Positions 42,036-51,132 of a stretch of 64,000 nt of DNA are shown here, piece by piece. The DNA comes from Kineosporia aurantiaca JCM 3230. GTDB taxonomy: Bacteria > Actinomycetota > Actinomycetes > Actinomycetales > Kineosporiaceae. The notes under the pieces are model-generated. The model saw nothing but the letters and a program-made list of their open reading frames with translations. It did not search any database and was not told the DNA's origin. Position numbers and translations under genes: made by a program. The number at the start of each line of letters is the position of its first letter. The first letter of the stretch is position 1. The stretch spans positions 186,001 through 250,000 of the forward strand of contig JODP01000007.1 in the NCBI GenBank assembly GCA_000719025.1, read 5' to 3'.

Positions 42036-42500
42036 TTACTGGCGCACGGTCACCCGGTGATGGATCGGCGTGGCGATCGAGCGCGCGATGAAGCAGTAGT
42101 CGCCGACGCGGTCGTGGATCTGTTCCGCGGCGACGGGGTCGCTCTCGGCCGAGATGGTGACGACCGGGTTCAGGGTCACGCTCTCGAACTGCCCGGCGCC
42201 GTTCGCCTCGACCACCATGACGCCGGTGGGGTGGTCCTCGTAAGCAGTGACGACCACCCCGGCCCGGGCGGCGAGGTCGAGATACCAGAGCATGTGGCAC
42301 TCGGAGATCGACGCCATGTACAGCTGCTCCGGGTTCCAGCGGCCGGGGTCGCCGCGGAAGGCCGGATCCGAGGACCCGGCGATCGTCAGAGGGCCGGTCG
42401 CGCTGACCTCGTGATCGCGGGAGTAGGAACGACTCGAGACCGTTCCCGGCCCGGTGTTGCCGGTCCAGGTCACCGTGATCGCGTACTCGTGGCGCGCCAT
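42036..42500 (-). CDS. OsmC-family protein
   Basis: 154 residues from ATG 42500. The two family cysteines are present: C68 in ASISECHMLWYL and C136 in RVGDYCFIARS, which in OsmC/Ohr proteins reduce organic hydroperoxides. NPEQLYMASISECHM is a good OsmC match. The start has GGAGG upstream; a longer frame to 42566 lacks a site. It is divergent from an SDR-SDR-TetR operon, with direct repeats in the gap, so it may be coregulated in an electrophile or peroxide response. Confidence 0.9.
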   Translation of the reverse strand: MARHEYAITVTWTGNTGPGTVSSRSYSRDHEVSATGPLTIAGSSDPAFRGDPGRWNPEQLYMASISECHMLWYLDLAARAGVVVTAYEDHPTGVMVVEANGAGQFESVTLNPVVTISAESDPVAAEQIHDRVGDYCFIARSIATPIHHRVTVRQ

Positions 42501-42578
42501 TGCCGAAGGCCTCCGCTCAGGACATCCCGTGGCCGCCCAGCATCCCATGGGCCTCGGCGCGGTCACCTGAACGAAGTA

Positions 42579-42627
42579 ATGGACGACTCGTCTTTTTCCT
42601 GCTAGCTTCTATATGGACAGAGCGTCT
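42579..42627. promoter_or_regulatory. Two direct repeats ATGGAC-N4-CGTCT upstream of the SDR operon
   Basis: ATGGAC-N4-CGTCT occurs at 42579-42593 and 42613-42627, with 34 bases between unit starts. The first unit also contains the palindrome GACGA-C-TCGTC. They lie in the gap between the OsmC start (42500, -) and the SDR start (42644, +). A TetR gene is the last member of the SDR operon and is the likely binder. Confidence 0.45.
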
Positions 42628-42643
42628 ACTTCGAGGAGTCGTC

Positions 42644-43399
42644 GTGAGCGACACCAGCACCAGCACCAGCACCACCGCCCGCACCGCCGTCGTCATCGGT
42701 GGGTCCGGCGGTATCGGCAAGGCCGTCGTCGAGCGGCTGGCGGCGGACGGCATGTCCGTCCTCGTGCACTACAGCGGCAGCTCGGCCCGGGCCGAGGAGA
42801 CCGTTAAGGGGATCACCGCGGCCGGGGGCACGGCCACCGTCTTCGGTGGTGACGTGGCCGACGAGCAGGCCATGGCCGGCCTGTTCCAGCACACCACCGA
42901 CACGTTCGGCGGTATCGACGTGGTGATCAACACCGCGGGCATCATGCCGCTCGCGCCGATCGCCGAGATGGATCTGGACACCTTCGACCGGATCCAGCGG
43001 ACCAACGTCCGGGGCACCTTCGTGGTCAGCCAGCTGGCCGCCCGCACGGTGCGTCCGGGCGGGGCCATCATCAACTTCTCCACGTCCGTGACCCGGCTGC
43101 AGATGCCCACCTACGGCGCCTACGTCGCGTCCAAGGCCGCGGTCGAGGGGATGACCCTGATCCTGGCCCGCGAGCTGCGGGGCAAGGACATCACGGTCAA
43201 CGCGGTGGCCCCCGGCCCGACCGCCACGCCGCTGTTCTTCGAGGGCAAGTCGCAGCAGGTCGTCGAGCACATCGCCTCGCTCAACCCGATGGAGCGGCTG
43301 GGCACGCCGGAGGACATCGCCGAGGTGACCGCGTTCCTGGCCGGCCCCGGTCGCTGGGTCAACGGGCAGGTCATCTTCACCAACGGCGGGGCGGCCTGA
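42644..43399 (+). CDS. Short-chain dehydrogenase/reductase
   Basis: 251 residues. NAD(P) motif GGSGGIGKAV at 19-28, NTAG at 96-99, and the catalytic Y160-xxx-K164 in YGAYVASK, with a Ser near 146. The C-terminus RWVNGQVIFTNGGAA is the classical SDR ending. The Ser/Thr-rich first 12 residues are unusual. The GTG start has GAGGAG 6 bases upstream. First gene of an operon with a second SDR (24 bases later) and a TetR regulator. The substrate is unknown. Confidence 0.92.
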   Translation: MSDTSTSTSTTARTAVVIGGSGGIGKAVVERLAADGMSVLVHYSGSSARAEETVKGITAAGGTATVFGGDVADEQAMAGLFQHTTDTFGGIDVVINTAGIMPLAPIAEMDLDTFDRIQRTNVRGTFVVSQLAARTVRPGGAIINFSTSVTRLQMPTYGAYVASKAAVEGMTLILARELRGKDITVNAVAPGPTATPLFFEGKSQQVVEHIASLNPMERLGTPEDIAEVTAFLAGPGRWVNGQVIFTNGGAA

Positions 43400-43423
43400 G
43401 CCGCGATCTCGAAAAGGAGAGCC

Positions 43424-44311
43424 ATGTCCGTCGTCCTGATCACCGGTGCGAGCACCGGAATCGGCAATCTCACCGCCAAGAAACTGGCCCGCGATGGCCA
43501 CACGGTCTTCGCCAGCATGCGCGGCATCGACCGTCGCAACGTCTCGATCACCCGTCAGTTCGAGGAACTGGCGGCAGCCGAGAACCTTGACCTGCACGTG
43601 ATCGAACTCGATGTCACGTCGCAGGATTCGGCCGACGCCGCGGTCGAGGCGGTCGTCGACCAGGCCGGCCACCTCGACGTCGTGGTCCAGAACGCCGGTC
43701 ACCTGTACGTCGGCTACGTCGAGGCGTTCACCGACGAGGACCTGACCCATCTGATCGACATCAACGCCGTCGGGGCCCACCGGGTCAACCGGGCCGCGCT
43801 TCCCTACCTGCGCGAACAGCGCTCGGGCACGCTGCTCTACGTCGGCAGCACGATCATCGTGACGACTCCGCCGTTCCTGGGTCCTTACGTGGCCTCCAAG
43901 GCCGCATTCGACGCGATCGCCGTAGTGACCTCCTACGAGGCGGCCCAGTTCGGGATCGAGACCAGCATCGTCATGCCGGGCGCCATCACCCAGGGCACCT
44001 CGCACTTCCCGAACGCCTCCCGCGCCTCCGACACCAAGGTCACTGAGGCGTACGCCTTCCTGGACCCGCTGGTGGCCCGCAACGAGGAGGCGACGGCCAG
44101 TCTCATGCGCCCGGGCGTCGACCAGGATCCCCAGGTGGTCGCCGACGAGATCGCCCGCATCCTGGGCCTGCCCCGGGGACAGAAGCCGTTCCGTAGCGTC
44201 GTCGACTTCACCGAGGCCGGGGTGGACCACGTGATGGCCTTCTCGGACCTGACCCGGGAGGCTTTCGTCACCCGCATGGGCTTCGGGGAAACGCTGCAGC
44301 TGAAGGCGTAG
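43424..44311 (+). CDS. Short-chain dehydrogenase/reductase, longer form
   Basis: 295 residues. Cofactor motif ITGASTGIGNLTAKKLARDG, NAG in VVVQNAGHLYVGY, and the catalytic pair in GPYVASKAAF. The longer C-terminal region (about 195-295) with SRASDTKVTEAYAFLD is typical of SDRs annotated as oxidoreductases acting on ketones or retinol-like substrates. An AAAAGGAGAG box lies just upstream of ATG 43424. It shares an operon with the SDR before it and the TetR gene after it. Confidence 0.9.
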   Translation: MSVVLITGASTGIGNLTAKKLARDGHTVFASMRGIDRRNVSITRQFEELAAAENLDLHVIELDVTSQDSADAAVEAVVDQAGHLDVVVQNAGHLYVGYVEAFTDEDLTHLIDINAVGAHRVNRAALPYLREQRSGTLLYVGSTIIVTTPPFLGPYVASKAAFDAIAVVTSYEAAQFGIETSIVMPGAITQGTSHFPNASRASDTKVTEAYAFLDPLVARNEEATASLMRPGVDQDPQVVADEIARILGLPRGQKPFRSVVDFTEAGVDHVMAFSDLTREAFVTRMGFGETLQLKA

Positions 44312-44355
44312 AGCCGTCCCCTAGGGTGGCGGGTCCGGAGAAAAGGGAGCTGACG

Positions 44356-44961
44356 ATGACGGAACCGGCGGAGCGGGTACGCCGCGGGCGGGGGCGCCGG
44401 CCGGCCGGCGAGGTACGGGCGGGAGTGCTGACGGCGGCGGGGGACCTGCTCTTCACCGAGGGCATCAAGGCCGTGACCTTCGAGCGGGTGGCGGCCGCCG
44501 CGGGCTCCAGCAAGATGACGCTGTACAAGTGGTGGCCATCGGCCGGGGCCCTGGCCGCGGAGGCCTATTTCGCCCGCAGCGAGCAGGTACTGGAGTTCCC
44601 CGACACCGGCGACATCCGGGCCGACCTGAGCACCCAGCTGACCGCGTTCGTCCGTCTGCTCACCCAGGAGGGCGCGGGTCCGGTGATCGCCGGGCTGATC
44701 GGCGCGGCCCAGACCGATCCGGATCTGTCGGCCGCCTTCACCCGGGAGTACGCCGGGCCCCGCCGGGATCTCGCCGTCCAGGCCCTGGAAGAGGCCCGGG
44801 ACCGGGGTGAACTGCGGGACGACATGGACCTCGGCATCCTGGTCGACCAGCTCTGGGGCGCCTGCTACCACCGGCTCCTGATCCCGGACGGACCGCTGGA
44901 CGAGGAGTTCGCGCTCGCCCTGGTGGCGAATGCTCTCGACGGCGCGGCCGCCCGGCGTTAG
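44356..44961 (+). CDS. TetR-family transcriptional regulator
   Basis: 201 residues. After a basic leader (RRGRGRRPAGEVR) the helix-turn-helix is GVLTAAGDLLFTEGIKAVTFERVAAAAGSSKMTLYKWWPS; the C-terminal domain (DPDLSAAFTREYAGPRRDLAVQALEEARDRGELRDDMD) is of the TetR_C_11 kind. The ATG at 44356 has GGGAG 6 bases upstream; an earlier start is unlikely. As the last gene after two SDRs it probably represses its own operon through the repeats at 42579-42627. The next gene is convergent, with only 20 bases between the stops. Confidence 0.9.
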   Translation: MTEPAERVRRGRGRRPAGEVRAGVLTAAGDLLFTEGIKAVTFERVAAAAGSSKMTLYKWWPSAGALAAEAYFARSEQVLEFPDTGDIRADLSTQLTAFVRLLTQEGAGPVIAGLIGAAQTDPDLSAAFTREYAGPRRDLAVQALEEARDRGELRDDMDLGILVDQLWGACYHRLLIPDGPLDEEFALALVANALDGAAARR

Positions 44962-44981
44962 GCCGGAATGCCGATGGAGAC

Positions 44982-47900
44982 CTATCGCAGCATCGCAATC
45001 CGGGACCGGACGTCGCGCAGCTGGGCCAGTCGGCGCTCGTAGGTGCCGCCGAGGAGCAGCAGGGCCAGTCCCACCAGGGCGGCCCACCCCCACACCGGCA
45101 CGGTCTCGCCGATCCCGCGCATCCACGGCGAGAGCAACAACAGCGCCTGGATGGCTAGCGTCCCGGCGCCGAGCAAGAGAGGTGCCTGGGCGCGGCGGGT
45201 CGCGCCCACCACGGCCACGACGGCTGCGGCCAGGATGACCAGGTAGGGACGCACGTCGGGGCCGTCCAAACCGCCCAGCGCGCACAGCAGACCGGGCGCC
45301 AGGAGCATGGTCAGGCCGGGGCCGAAGGCCGGCCAGGACACCGGAAGCTCGTGATCGGCCTGGCGCCCGGTGAGCTGATCGAACCGGTCCACGCCGTGCA
45401 GCAGCAGGATCAGGGCGGCCGGGACCGTCCAGACCTCAAGGCCGGTCAGCGGCATCTCGACGGCGTCCACTGCTTCGGAGGAGACAACCCGAAGGAGCGC
45501 GGTGGCGGCTGCGGTGAGGGCTCCGGCCAGCATCAGCGGGCGGGCTGTGGACGCGGAGGTCCGGTCGGTGCGGACGAGGAACAGGGCGCCTGCGACCGCT
45601 AGACCGGACAGGGCCAGAAGCGTTATGGGACGAACGGTCTCGTCTTGCACGGCGACGGCGAGGACGCTGGGGGCGACTCCCAGGACGAGGGGGCGGTAGA
45701 CGAAGCGGGCGTTTGCGGGACGACGCCGTCGGGCCCAGATCTGCACTCCGAGCAGCACCAGAGCGGGTGGGACGGTGTACGCCTCGACCAGGGTTACGTC
45801 CGCGTCCGCAAGTCGCGTCCAGCTGGAGGCGGTGAGCAGCATGGCGGCGAGCCAGCCGATCTGGTCCCGGTCGGGAGTGAGGGCGATCGCGGTGGCCGAG
45901 GCTCCGACGATCAGCAGGGTCAGCCAGATCTGGTCGCCCGGTCCGGCGTCGACGGCTTGGGCGACCGCGATCGCCCCGGCGGCCAAGAGCCCCAGTTCCG
46001 CGCCGACCCGGCGGTTGCGGCGGTGCGGCTCGTCGGCCCGCCCACTCAGCACAAGCGCCACGACCATGAGCGTCGCCAGCGCGGTCGGCACGGCCCAGAT
46101 CTGGCCGGGCGAGAGCGCGTCGAAAGACCAGGCGTCCGTACTGGATCGGGCCAGGGCGCCGAGCGAGACAGTGGCGATCCCGGCCAGCGCCGGAGCCAAC
46201 CCGGGGGCCGTGGTGTTCATCGCCGGGCGGATGAACAGAGCACCGGAGACCGCGCTGAACAGGACCATGGCGATCAGGGCGGGCTGGGCCCAGGCCGGGT
46301 ATTCCGGCTGTGCGGAGAAGGTCGTGCCCAACACGACGGTCAGGACGACGAAACCCGGCACCGCGGCTGCTAACCGGTCTTCGGCGCTCCAGGCTGCCCG
46401 GCCGGCTCGCGGGGAAAGCAGGAAGCGGGGAACCGTCAGCAGGGCCGCCGATGCGAGGGCGGAGATCAGGGCAGCCCAGACAAGGGGAGTTCGGTGGTCG
46501 GCGCCCGCCTGCTCGGCGAGCACGGCCAGAGCGGCGGGGGCCGCGGCGGCAGCCAGGAAGGCCAGCAGAGTGGGGAAGTTCGGTAGAACGGGTCCGGAAG
46601 GAACTCGGCGACGGGCACCCAGGAGAGCCAGAACCGCGAGGGCCGTGACTGCTCCGGGTAGTTCCCGCGTGGTCCAGGCCAGGGTGACGGCAAGGGTGCC
46701 GACCAGCGCGCTGGCGATCCAGAAAACGACCCGGGAGGCAGACGGAACGCGCAGAGCGAGGGCCGCGGAAAGGCCGGCGACGACCAGCAGCCCGGCGATG
46801 GTGGCCCAGACCGGAACCCTCGGGTAGAGGGGGAGCAGAACGAGGGTGGCGGCCAGCAGCGCCGGCGGAAGCTGCTGCAGCCGACGGCGGAGCCGGCGCG
46901 GCCAGGCCTTACCGAGACCGGAAAGGTAAGTGACCACCACCAGGATCGCCAGCCCGGCGAGCGCCACGGCCCAGAGCCGGGTCAGGTTGGGTTGGTCCGG
47001 GCCGACCGCGGCCAGCTGGGTTCTGGCCGCCACGCTGCGGGGATCCTGCCCGATCGGCCGAAGGGGCTGGAGCAGCGCCAGCGACAGGGTGGGCACCGCG
47101 ATGAGCGCGTTGGTCGCCAGCGCCCCGGCCGCAACGGCCATACGTCGCAGACGGGCCTGCGGGGACGGGGTCAGCTGGGCGACGGACGCCAGAAGGAGGC
47201 CGGGCAGCAGGGTGATCGGGATCAGGGCGATCTGGTCGGAGAGGTCGAGAGCGGCTGCGACGGCGGAACCCGCCACGGCAGCGGTGGCCGTTGCGGAAAC
47301 CCCGGCGGCCAGGGACCAGGCCCGATTGACCGATGAACGGGCGTCGGCCTCGGCCCAGGTCTGGACGCCCGTGACCAGAGTGATCACGGCCAGGGCAATC
47401 AGCATCTGGGTTCGGGTGGAGAAGCCGATCAGGGTGGCGCCGCTCGCGGACAGGAGCAGGCCGGCCGCCACGAGCCGACCGATCACCCGCTCGGACTGCC
47501 ATCCCTCGGGCAGGGTCCGCCGGGTCAGGGTGACCGCAGCGCCGAGCGGCAGGGCGAGAAGCCAGGCCAGGTTGTCGAGGTCGGTCAGGAGCTGCAGCGC
47601 CAGGAGACCGGTGCCCACCGGGAGAAGAACGGCGGACGCGTGGGTGCCCGCGCGGATCCGCCCGGTTCGGCCCCAGGTCTCCAGCAGGGCGCCGCTGACC
47701 AGGAGGGCCGCGCCGGTGTAGAGGACCGCGTCGGGGCGGTCGGCGCCGAACAGGCCCGTGCTCCGGATGGCCCAGGCGTCGCCGAGCACGAGCACGACGG
47801 CGAGTGCGCCGACGGCCTCGGCGGTCTCGCTCAGCCGGGGACGCATCCAGGCGGCCACACCGAGAGCGGTCAGGGTCGCGGCGGCGATGACGGCGGCGCG

Positions 47901-48407
47901 GCCGGCCAGAGGAATGCTCTGCCAGGAGAAGATCAGGAAGCCGATGGCGGCGACGGCGAGAAGGAGCGCGCCGACGCCCACCAGGACGGTCGTGACGCTG
48001 AGCCAAGGAGCAGACGTGGGGGCCACAACCGGGGGTGTAGCCGTCGATACAGGAGGGACGACAGGGGCTGCCGGGGTGGGGGCAACGAAAGCTGGCGCAG
48101 CAGAACGCTCCTGCGCAGCGCGCGCCCGCAACTGTCCCAGCAGGGTCTCCCGCTGGGTCAGCGTTGCCGCAGCAGTCTGGCTCAGTTCCCGCAGCCGGGC
48201 TCCCTCCGGTCCGCTCAGGTCGATCCCGCAGACCGGGCAACGGGGCCCCGGCAGGCCGGCCCCGCAGTTGGGACAGTGGCCCAGGTCGAGGAGGACCCTG
48301 ACGGTCGCCCCCAGCTGACCCGACAGCTGACCCGACAGCTGACTCGACCGGGCTCCTGGGTCGAAGCTCATCGAGCAACCACCGGACGTCTCCTCTGGCT
48401 CATGCAT
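44982..48407 (-). CDS. Very large multi-pass membrane protein with N-terminal zinc ribbon
   Basis: 1,141 residues (1,129 if it starts at the ATG at 48371). Residues about 44-64 hold a zinc-ribbon-like CPNCGAGLPGPRCPVCGIDL. A coiled-looking segment and a Pro/Ala/Thr-rich linker follow to about 135. The remaining 1,000 residues are almost wholly hydrophobic helices, perhaps 28-32, with short charged loops. The order and length resemble the SCO7600-like large membrane proteins of actinomycetes, of unknown function. The N-terminus carries SGQL repeats from a 12-bp DNA repeat. It stands alone; neighbours are convergent or divergent. No transporter motif is visible. Confidence 0.8.
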   Translation of the reverse strand: MHEPEETSGGCSMSFDPGARSSQLSGQLSGQLGATVRVLLDLGHCPNCGAGLPGPRCPVCGIDLSGPEGARLRELSQTAAATLTQRETLLGQLRARAAQERSAAPAFVAPTPAAPVVPPVSTATPPVVAPTSAPWLSVTTVLVGVGALLLAVAAIGFLIFSWQSIPLAGRAAVIAAATLTALGVAAWMRPRLSETAEAVGALAVVLVLGDAWAIRSTGLFGADRPDAVLYTGAALLVSGALLETWGRTGRIRAGTHASAVLLPVGTGLLALQLLTDLDNLAWLLALPLGAAVTLTRRTLPEGWQSERVIGRLVAAGLLLSASGATLIGFSTRTQMLIALAVITLVTGVQTWAEADARSSVNRAWSLAAGVSATATAAVAGSAVAAALDLSDQIALIPITLLPGLLLASVAQLTPSPQARLRRMAVAAGALATNALIAVPTLSLALLQPLRPIGQDPRSVAARTQLAAVGPDQPNLTRLWAVALAGLAILVVVTYLSGLGKAWPRRLRRRLQQLPPALLAATLVLLPLYPRVPVWATIAGLLVVAGLSAALALRVPSASRVVFWIASALVGTLAVTLAWTTRELPGAVTALAVLALLGARRRVPSGPVLPNFPTLLAFLAAAAAPAALAVLAEQAGADHRTPLVWAALISALASAALLTVPRFLLSPRAGRAAWSAEDRLAAAVPGFVVLTVVLGTTFSAQPEYPAWAQPALIAMVLFSAVSGALFIRPAMNTTAPGLAPALAGIATVSLGALARSSTDAWSFDALSPGQIWAVPTALATLMVVALVLSGRADEPHRRNRRVGAELGLLAAGAIAVAQAVDAGPGDQIWLTLLIVGASATAIALTPDRDQIGWLAAMLLTASSWTRLADADVTLVEAYTVPPALVLLGVQIWARRRRPANARFVYRPLVLGVAPSVLAVAVQDETVRPITLLALSGLAVAGALFLVRTDRTSASTARPLMLAGALTAAATALLRVVSSEAVDAVEMPLTGLEVWTVPAALILLLHGVDRFDQLTGRQADHELPVSWPAFGPGLTMLLAPGLLCALGGLDGPDVRPYLVILAAAVVAVVGATRRAQAPLLLGAGTLAIQALLLLSPWMRGIGETVPVWGWAALVGLALLLLGGTYERRLAQLRDVRSRIAMLR
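48312..48347 (-). repeat. Three tandem 12-bp repeats in the large membrane protein gene
   Basis: CAGCTGACCCGA occurs three times head to tail; the last copy has one change. On the coding strand it gives the repeated SGQL near the N-terminus of the protein. In-frame, so length change would be tolerated. Confidence 0.85.
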
Positions 48408-48490
48408 CCCTAGACGACAGACTGCGGTAACCCGTTGCTCGGGCTGCCTAAATAGGTGGAACCCGGACCCTCGGGCCGCGAGGATGACGC

Positions 48491-49634
48491 ATGCCCAGTT
48501 CCGGCCCGGCTCTTCCCCGTTTCGCCCTGGCGGTGGTGCTTCTGGGCATCGGTGACGCGATGGCCAACTCCTATCTGGTGCTCTTCGCCGCCGACGAGGC
48601 CGATCTGTCCCCGCTCCAGGTAGGGCTGCTGGCCACGGCCAGCGGGCTGGGCGGGATCGTGATCAGTACCTGGCTGGGACGGCGCTTCGACCGGAGACCC
48701 ACCCGGGCCTACATCGTCGCGGTCCTGCTGCTCGGAGCGGTCGGGTTCATCCTGTTGAGCTTCGTCAGGGCCTTCGTGGTGCTGTTCGTCCTGTTCTTCA
48801 CCCTGCTGGGGGCGCCACCTCGGCGGCATTCCCGCAGCTGTTCGCGCTGGCCCGCGTCGTGCTGGGCGATGGCGCCGCCGGGCGCCGCTCCGCCCCTCTG
48901 CTGCGCGCGGGCTGGTCCCTGGCGTGGGCAGTGGGCCCGTTGCTGGGGACCGCGGTGCTGGCCTGGGGTGGCTACGGCCGGTTGTTCTTGGCGACCGCAG
49001 TGATGCTGGTGGTGACCTCGGTGGTGACCCTCAGCGTCCCCAAACCCATGAGCTCTCCGAAGGCGACCGAAAGCCCGGACACCCCGACGAAGCCGGCCAT
49101 CAAGGGCACCGCCGCGCTCGCGGCGAGCGTGATGCTGTTCTTCGGATCGATGTTCGCCGGGTCGCTCGCACTTCCGCTGTTCGTCACGCGTGACCTGGAC
49201 CTGCCCGCCACGAGGGTGGGCGTGCTGCTGAGCGTCTGCGCTGTGGTGGAGATCGTCGCAACGCTCGGGCTGGCCGTTCTACCGGAGAGGACGAATCAGC
49301 GGTGGCTGATCTGCGGGGCAATGCTGCTGATGGGCGTCCATTTTCCCGTCCTCCTACTTGCTCAGGGCATGACGGGACTGCTGGTGGCTCAGCTGGGCCG
49401 GGGTATACCCATCGCGTTCGTGGGTGCAGCGGGGATCCGGTACTTCCAGGACGTGATGGCCCCCGCAACAGCGCGGGCGACGACGTTGTTCTCGAACGCC
49501 AGCACAGCGGGGTTGCTGATCGCCGGGACGCTCGGTGGGGTGTCGCTGCAGGTACTGGGCCCGAAGACGACCTTGTTGCTGTGCGGCGTCATGGCCGTTG
49601 GGGGAGCGGCGGCGTTCCTCCGGGGATCAGCTGA
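48491..49634 (+). pseudogene. MFS transporter gene interrupted by frameshift(s)
   Basis: Two frames together spell one 12-helix MFS exporter. Residues 1-108 read MPSSGPALPRFALAVVLLGIG ... FFTLLGA in the first frame, then become Arg/Cys/Pro-rich nonsense. From about 48813 a second frame continues naturally (TSAAFPQLFALARVVLGDGAAGRR...). One base seems missing in GGGGGCGCCACC around 48806-48816. The end is also odd: after LLLCGVMAVGGAAAFL the frame runs on antisense through the DUF4395 gene to 49896, whereas a stop in another frame at 49632-49634 would give a normal ending. The relatives are sugar-efflux or drug-efflux MFS proteins. This could be a real mutation or a sequencing error. Confidence 0.75.
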
Positions 49635-50157
49635 CGCGCAGGGAGATGTTGGCGCAGGCCTCGCAGGTGGAGGCCGGGATCAGTCCGACCCGCATCAGGA
49701 CCGCGAAGATCCGGCAGCCCACACAGAACCCCAGGATGCTCTCCAGGCCCGAGAAGACCACCATCATCGCCAGCAGGACCTGGGCCGCACCGCCCAACCC
49801 GAGGGCCACGAACACGAGGGCCAGGCTGGTGACCACCGCGCCGATGGTCTGCGCGAAGCGCTTGGGCGGCCCGGGGACCAGCCGCGCCGGACCTAGGCGC
49901 GGCGCAATCACGCGGGTGGCCAGCTGGCCCAATGGGCTGAACGTCGGACCGGCGGCCGCCCGGGCGATGAAACCGTAGGCGAGCGGCACGGTCAGCCAGA
50001 GCCAACCGTCGCCGAGGGCGAGGCTGAGCAGGAGAATCAGGACCGAGAGGGTAAGGACGCCGGCGGCGACGGTGCGGGCGGCGAGCTCGTTCACCGGGTT
50101 GGGGAAGGAGAACAGCCGAGCGGGAGCGTCGGGAACCGTTACGAACTGCGCATCCAT
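49627..50157 (-). CDS. DUF4395 membrane protein
   Basis: 176 residues. The N-terminal FPNPVNELAARTVAAGVLTLSVLILLLSL, the middle FSPLGQLATRVIAPRLG and the C-terminal CVGCRIFAVLMRVGLIPASTCEAC match DUF4395. About four membrane helices are visible, and the two cysteine pairs near the end (CVGC and CEAC) are typical. DUF4395 proteins are often next to thioredoxin-like proteins, but none is here. It converges with the frameshifted MFS gene. Confidence 0.86.
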   Translation of the reverse strand: MDAQFVTVPDAPARLFSFPNPVNELAARTVAAGVLTLSVLILLLSLALGDGWLWLTVPLAYGFIARAAAGPTFSPLGQLATRVIAPRLGPARLVPGPPKRFAQTIGAVVTSLALVFVALGLGGAAQVLLAMMVVFSGLESILGFCVGCRIFAVLMRVGLIPASTCEACANISLRVS

Positions 50158-50304
50158 GACCGGGCTCGTCCATTCGTGGTGCGGAAGGGGTTACGGCACC
50201 CATCATGCCTACCGGCTACCTAGAAAGACAGTTGATAACAGGCTAAAGCGAAACACCACGCGTTTCGGCCCGGTAAAAGCTGGCACCGAAGACTGGTGGG
50301 GCAG

Positions 50305-50330
50305 TGGCCCGGACCAGCATGCTCGGGCCA
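50305..50330. promoter_or_regulatory. Inverted repeat upstream of the SCP2-like gene
   Basis: TGGCCCG-N12-CGGGCCA is a perfect 7-bp inverted repeat, 34 bases upstream of the start at 50365 in the 207-bp gap after the divergent DUF4395 gene. It may be an operator or a leader hairpin. The rest of that gap shows nothing recognisable apart from AT-richer patches. Confidence 0.35.
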
Positions 50331-50364
50331 GTTGGACGCTTGACCAATTCAGTAAGAGGGTTCC

Positions 50365-51132
50365 ATGCTGACCGAGCTCGATCCGCGGGTCTCCGCCCAC
50401 CTCAACCTCGACGCCGCGCTCGGCACGCTGCCGTTGCTGGCCGAACTGGTGCCGGAGGCCGAGAAGCTGCTGCTCCCCCTGGCCCGGCCGGTCACCGTGC
50501 AGGTGCTGGTGCGGGGCGGCCCGCACGGTGCCTACACCTTCGACCGGTCGGGGATCCGGCCCGGTGGGAACGCATCCAAGACCCGCCTGCTGTTCACCTC
50601 CAGCCAGCACTTCAACCGGGTGATCGACGGTCAGGCCCAGCCGGTCCCGCTCGGCGGCCCGGCCGGGCTGCGCTTCCTGACCAAGGTCTTCACCCCGCTC
50701 ACCGAGATCCTCGGCCGCTACCTCGAACCGGGCGAGGAGGATCTGCGGGACCCGGTGTTCCGCGAGCAGAGCGCCCGGCTCCGGCTGCGGGTGGTGGTCG
50801 CGGCGATCGTGGTGGTCGGCAACCAGGACCGCAGCGGGAGGTTCAGCGCGGCGCAGATCCCGGACGGGCGGCTGGATCTCGAGGCCGGCGACGACCTGCG
50901 TCATCACCTGGAGGTCCGCGACCATCGCCTCACCCTGCTGGCCGGGCCGGCCGGCCCGCCGCACGCCGTGCTGCGGTTCAGTGACCTGGAGACGGCCGGG
51001 CAGGTGCTCTCCGGTGAGCTCTCCGCCGTGTCCGCGATGAGTGAGGGGCGGATCGCCATGCGCGGTCTCATCCCGATGGTGGACAACGTCAACCGGATCC
51101 TGGACCGCGCGGCCCAGTACCTGCAGAAGTGA
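50365..51132 (+). CDS. Protein with SCP2-like C-terminal region
   Basis: 255 residues. The C-terminal part (VLRFSDLETAGQVLSGELSAVSAMSEGRIAMRGLIPMVDNVNRILDR) resembles the sterol-carrier/SCP2 lipid-binding fold, in which a hydrophobic cavity holds an acyl chain. The N-terminal 100 residues are also of this general kind. I do not recognise a closer family. The start follows AAGAGGG at 50353-50359. The stop overlaps the aminotransferase start (GTGA), so it belongs to the biosynthetic-looking operon, where it could carry a hydrophobic substrate. Function unproven. Confidence 0.6.
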   Translation: MLTELDPRVSAHLNLDAALGTLPLLAELVPEAEKLLLPLARPVTVQVLVRGGPHGAYTFDRSGIRPGGNASKTRLLFTSSQHFNRVIDGQAQPVPLGGPAGLRFLTKVFTPLTEILGRYLEPGEEDLRDPVFREQSARLRLRVVVAAIVVVGNQDRSGRFSAAQIPDGRLDLEAGDDLRHHLEVRDHRLTLLAGPAGPPHAVLRFSDLETAGQVLSGELSAVSAMSEGRIAMRGLIPMVDNVNRILDRAAQYLQK

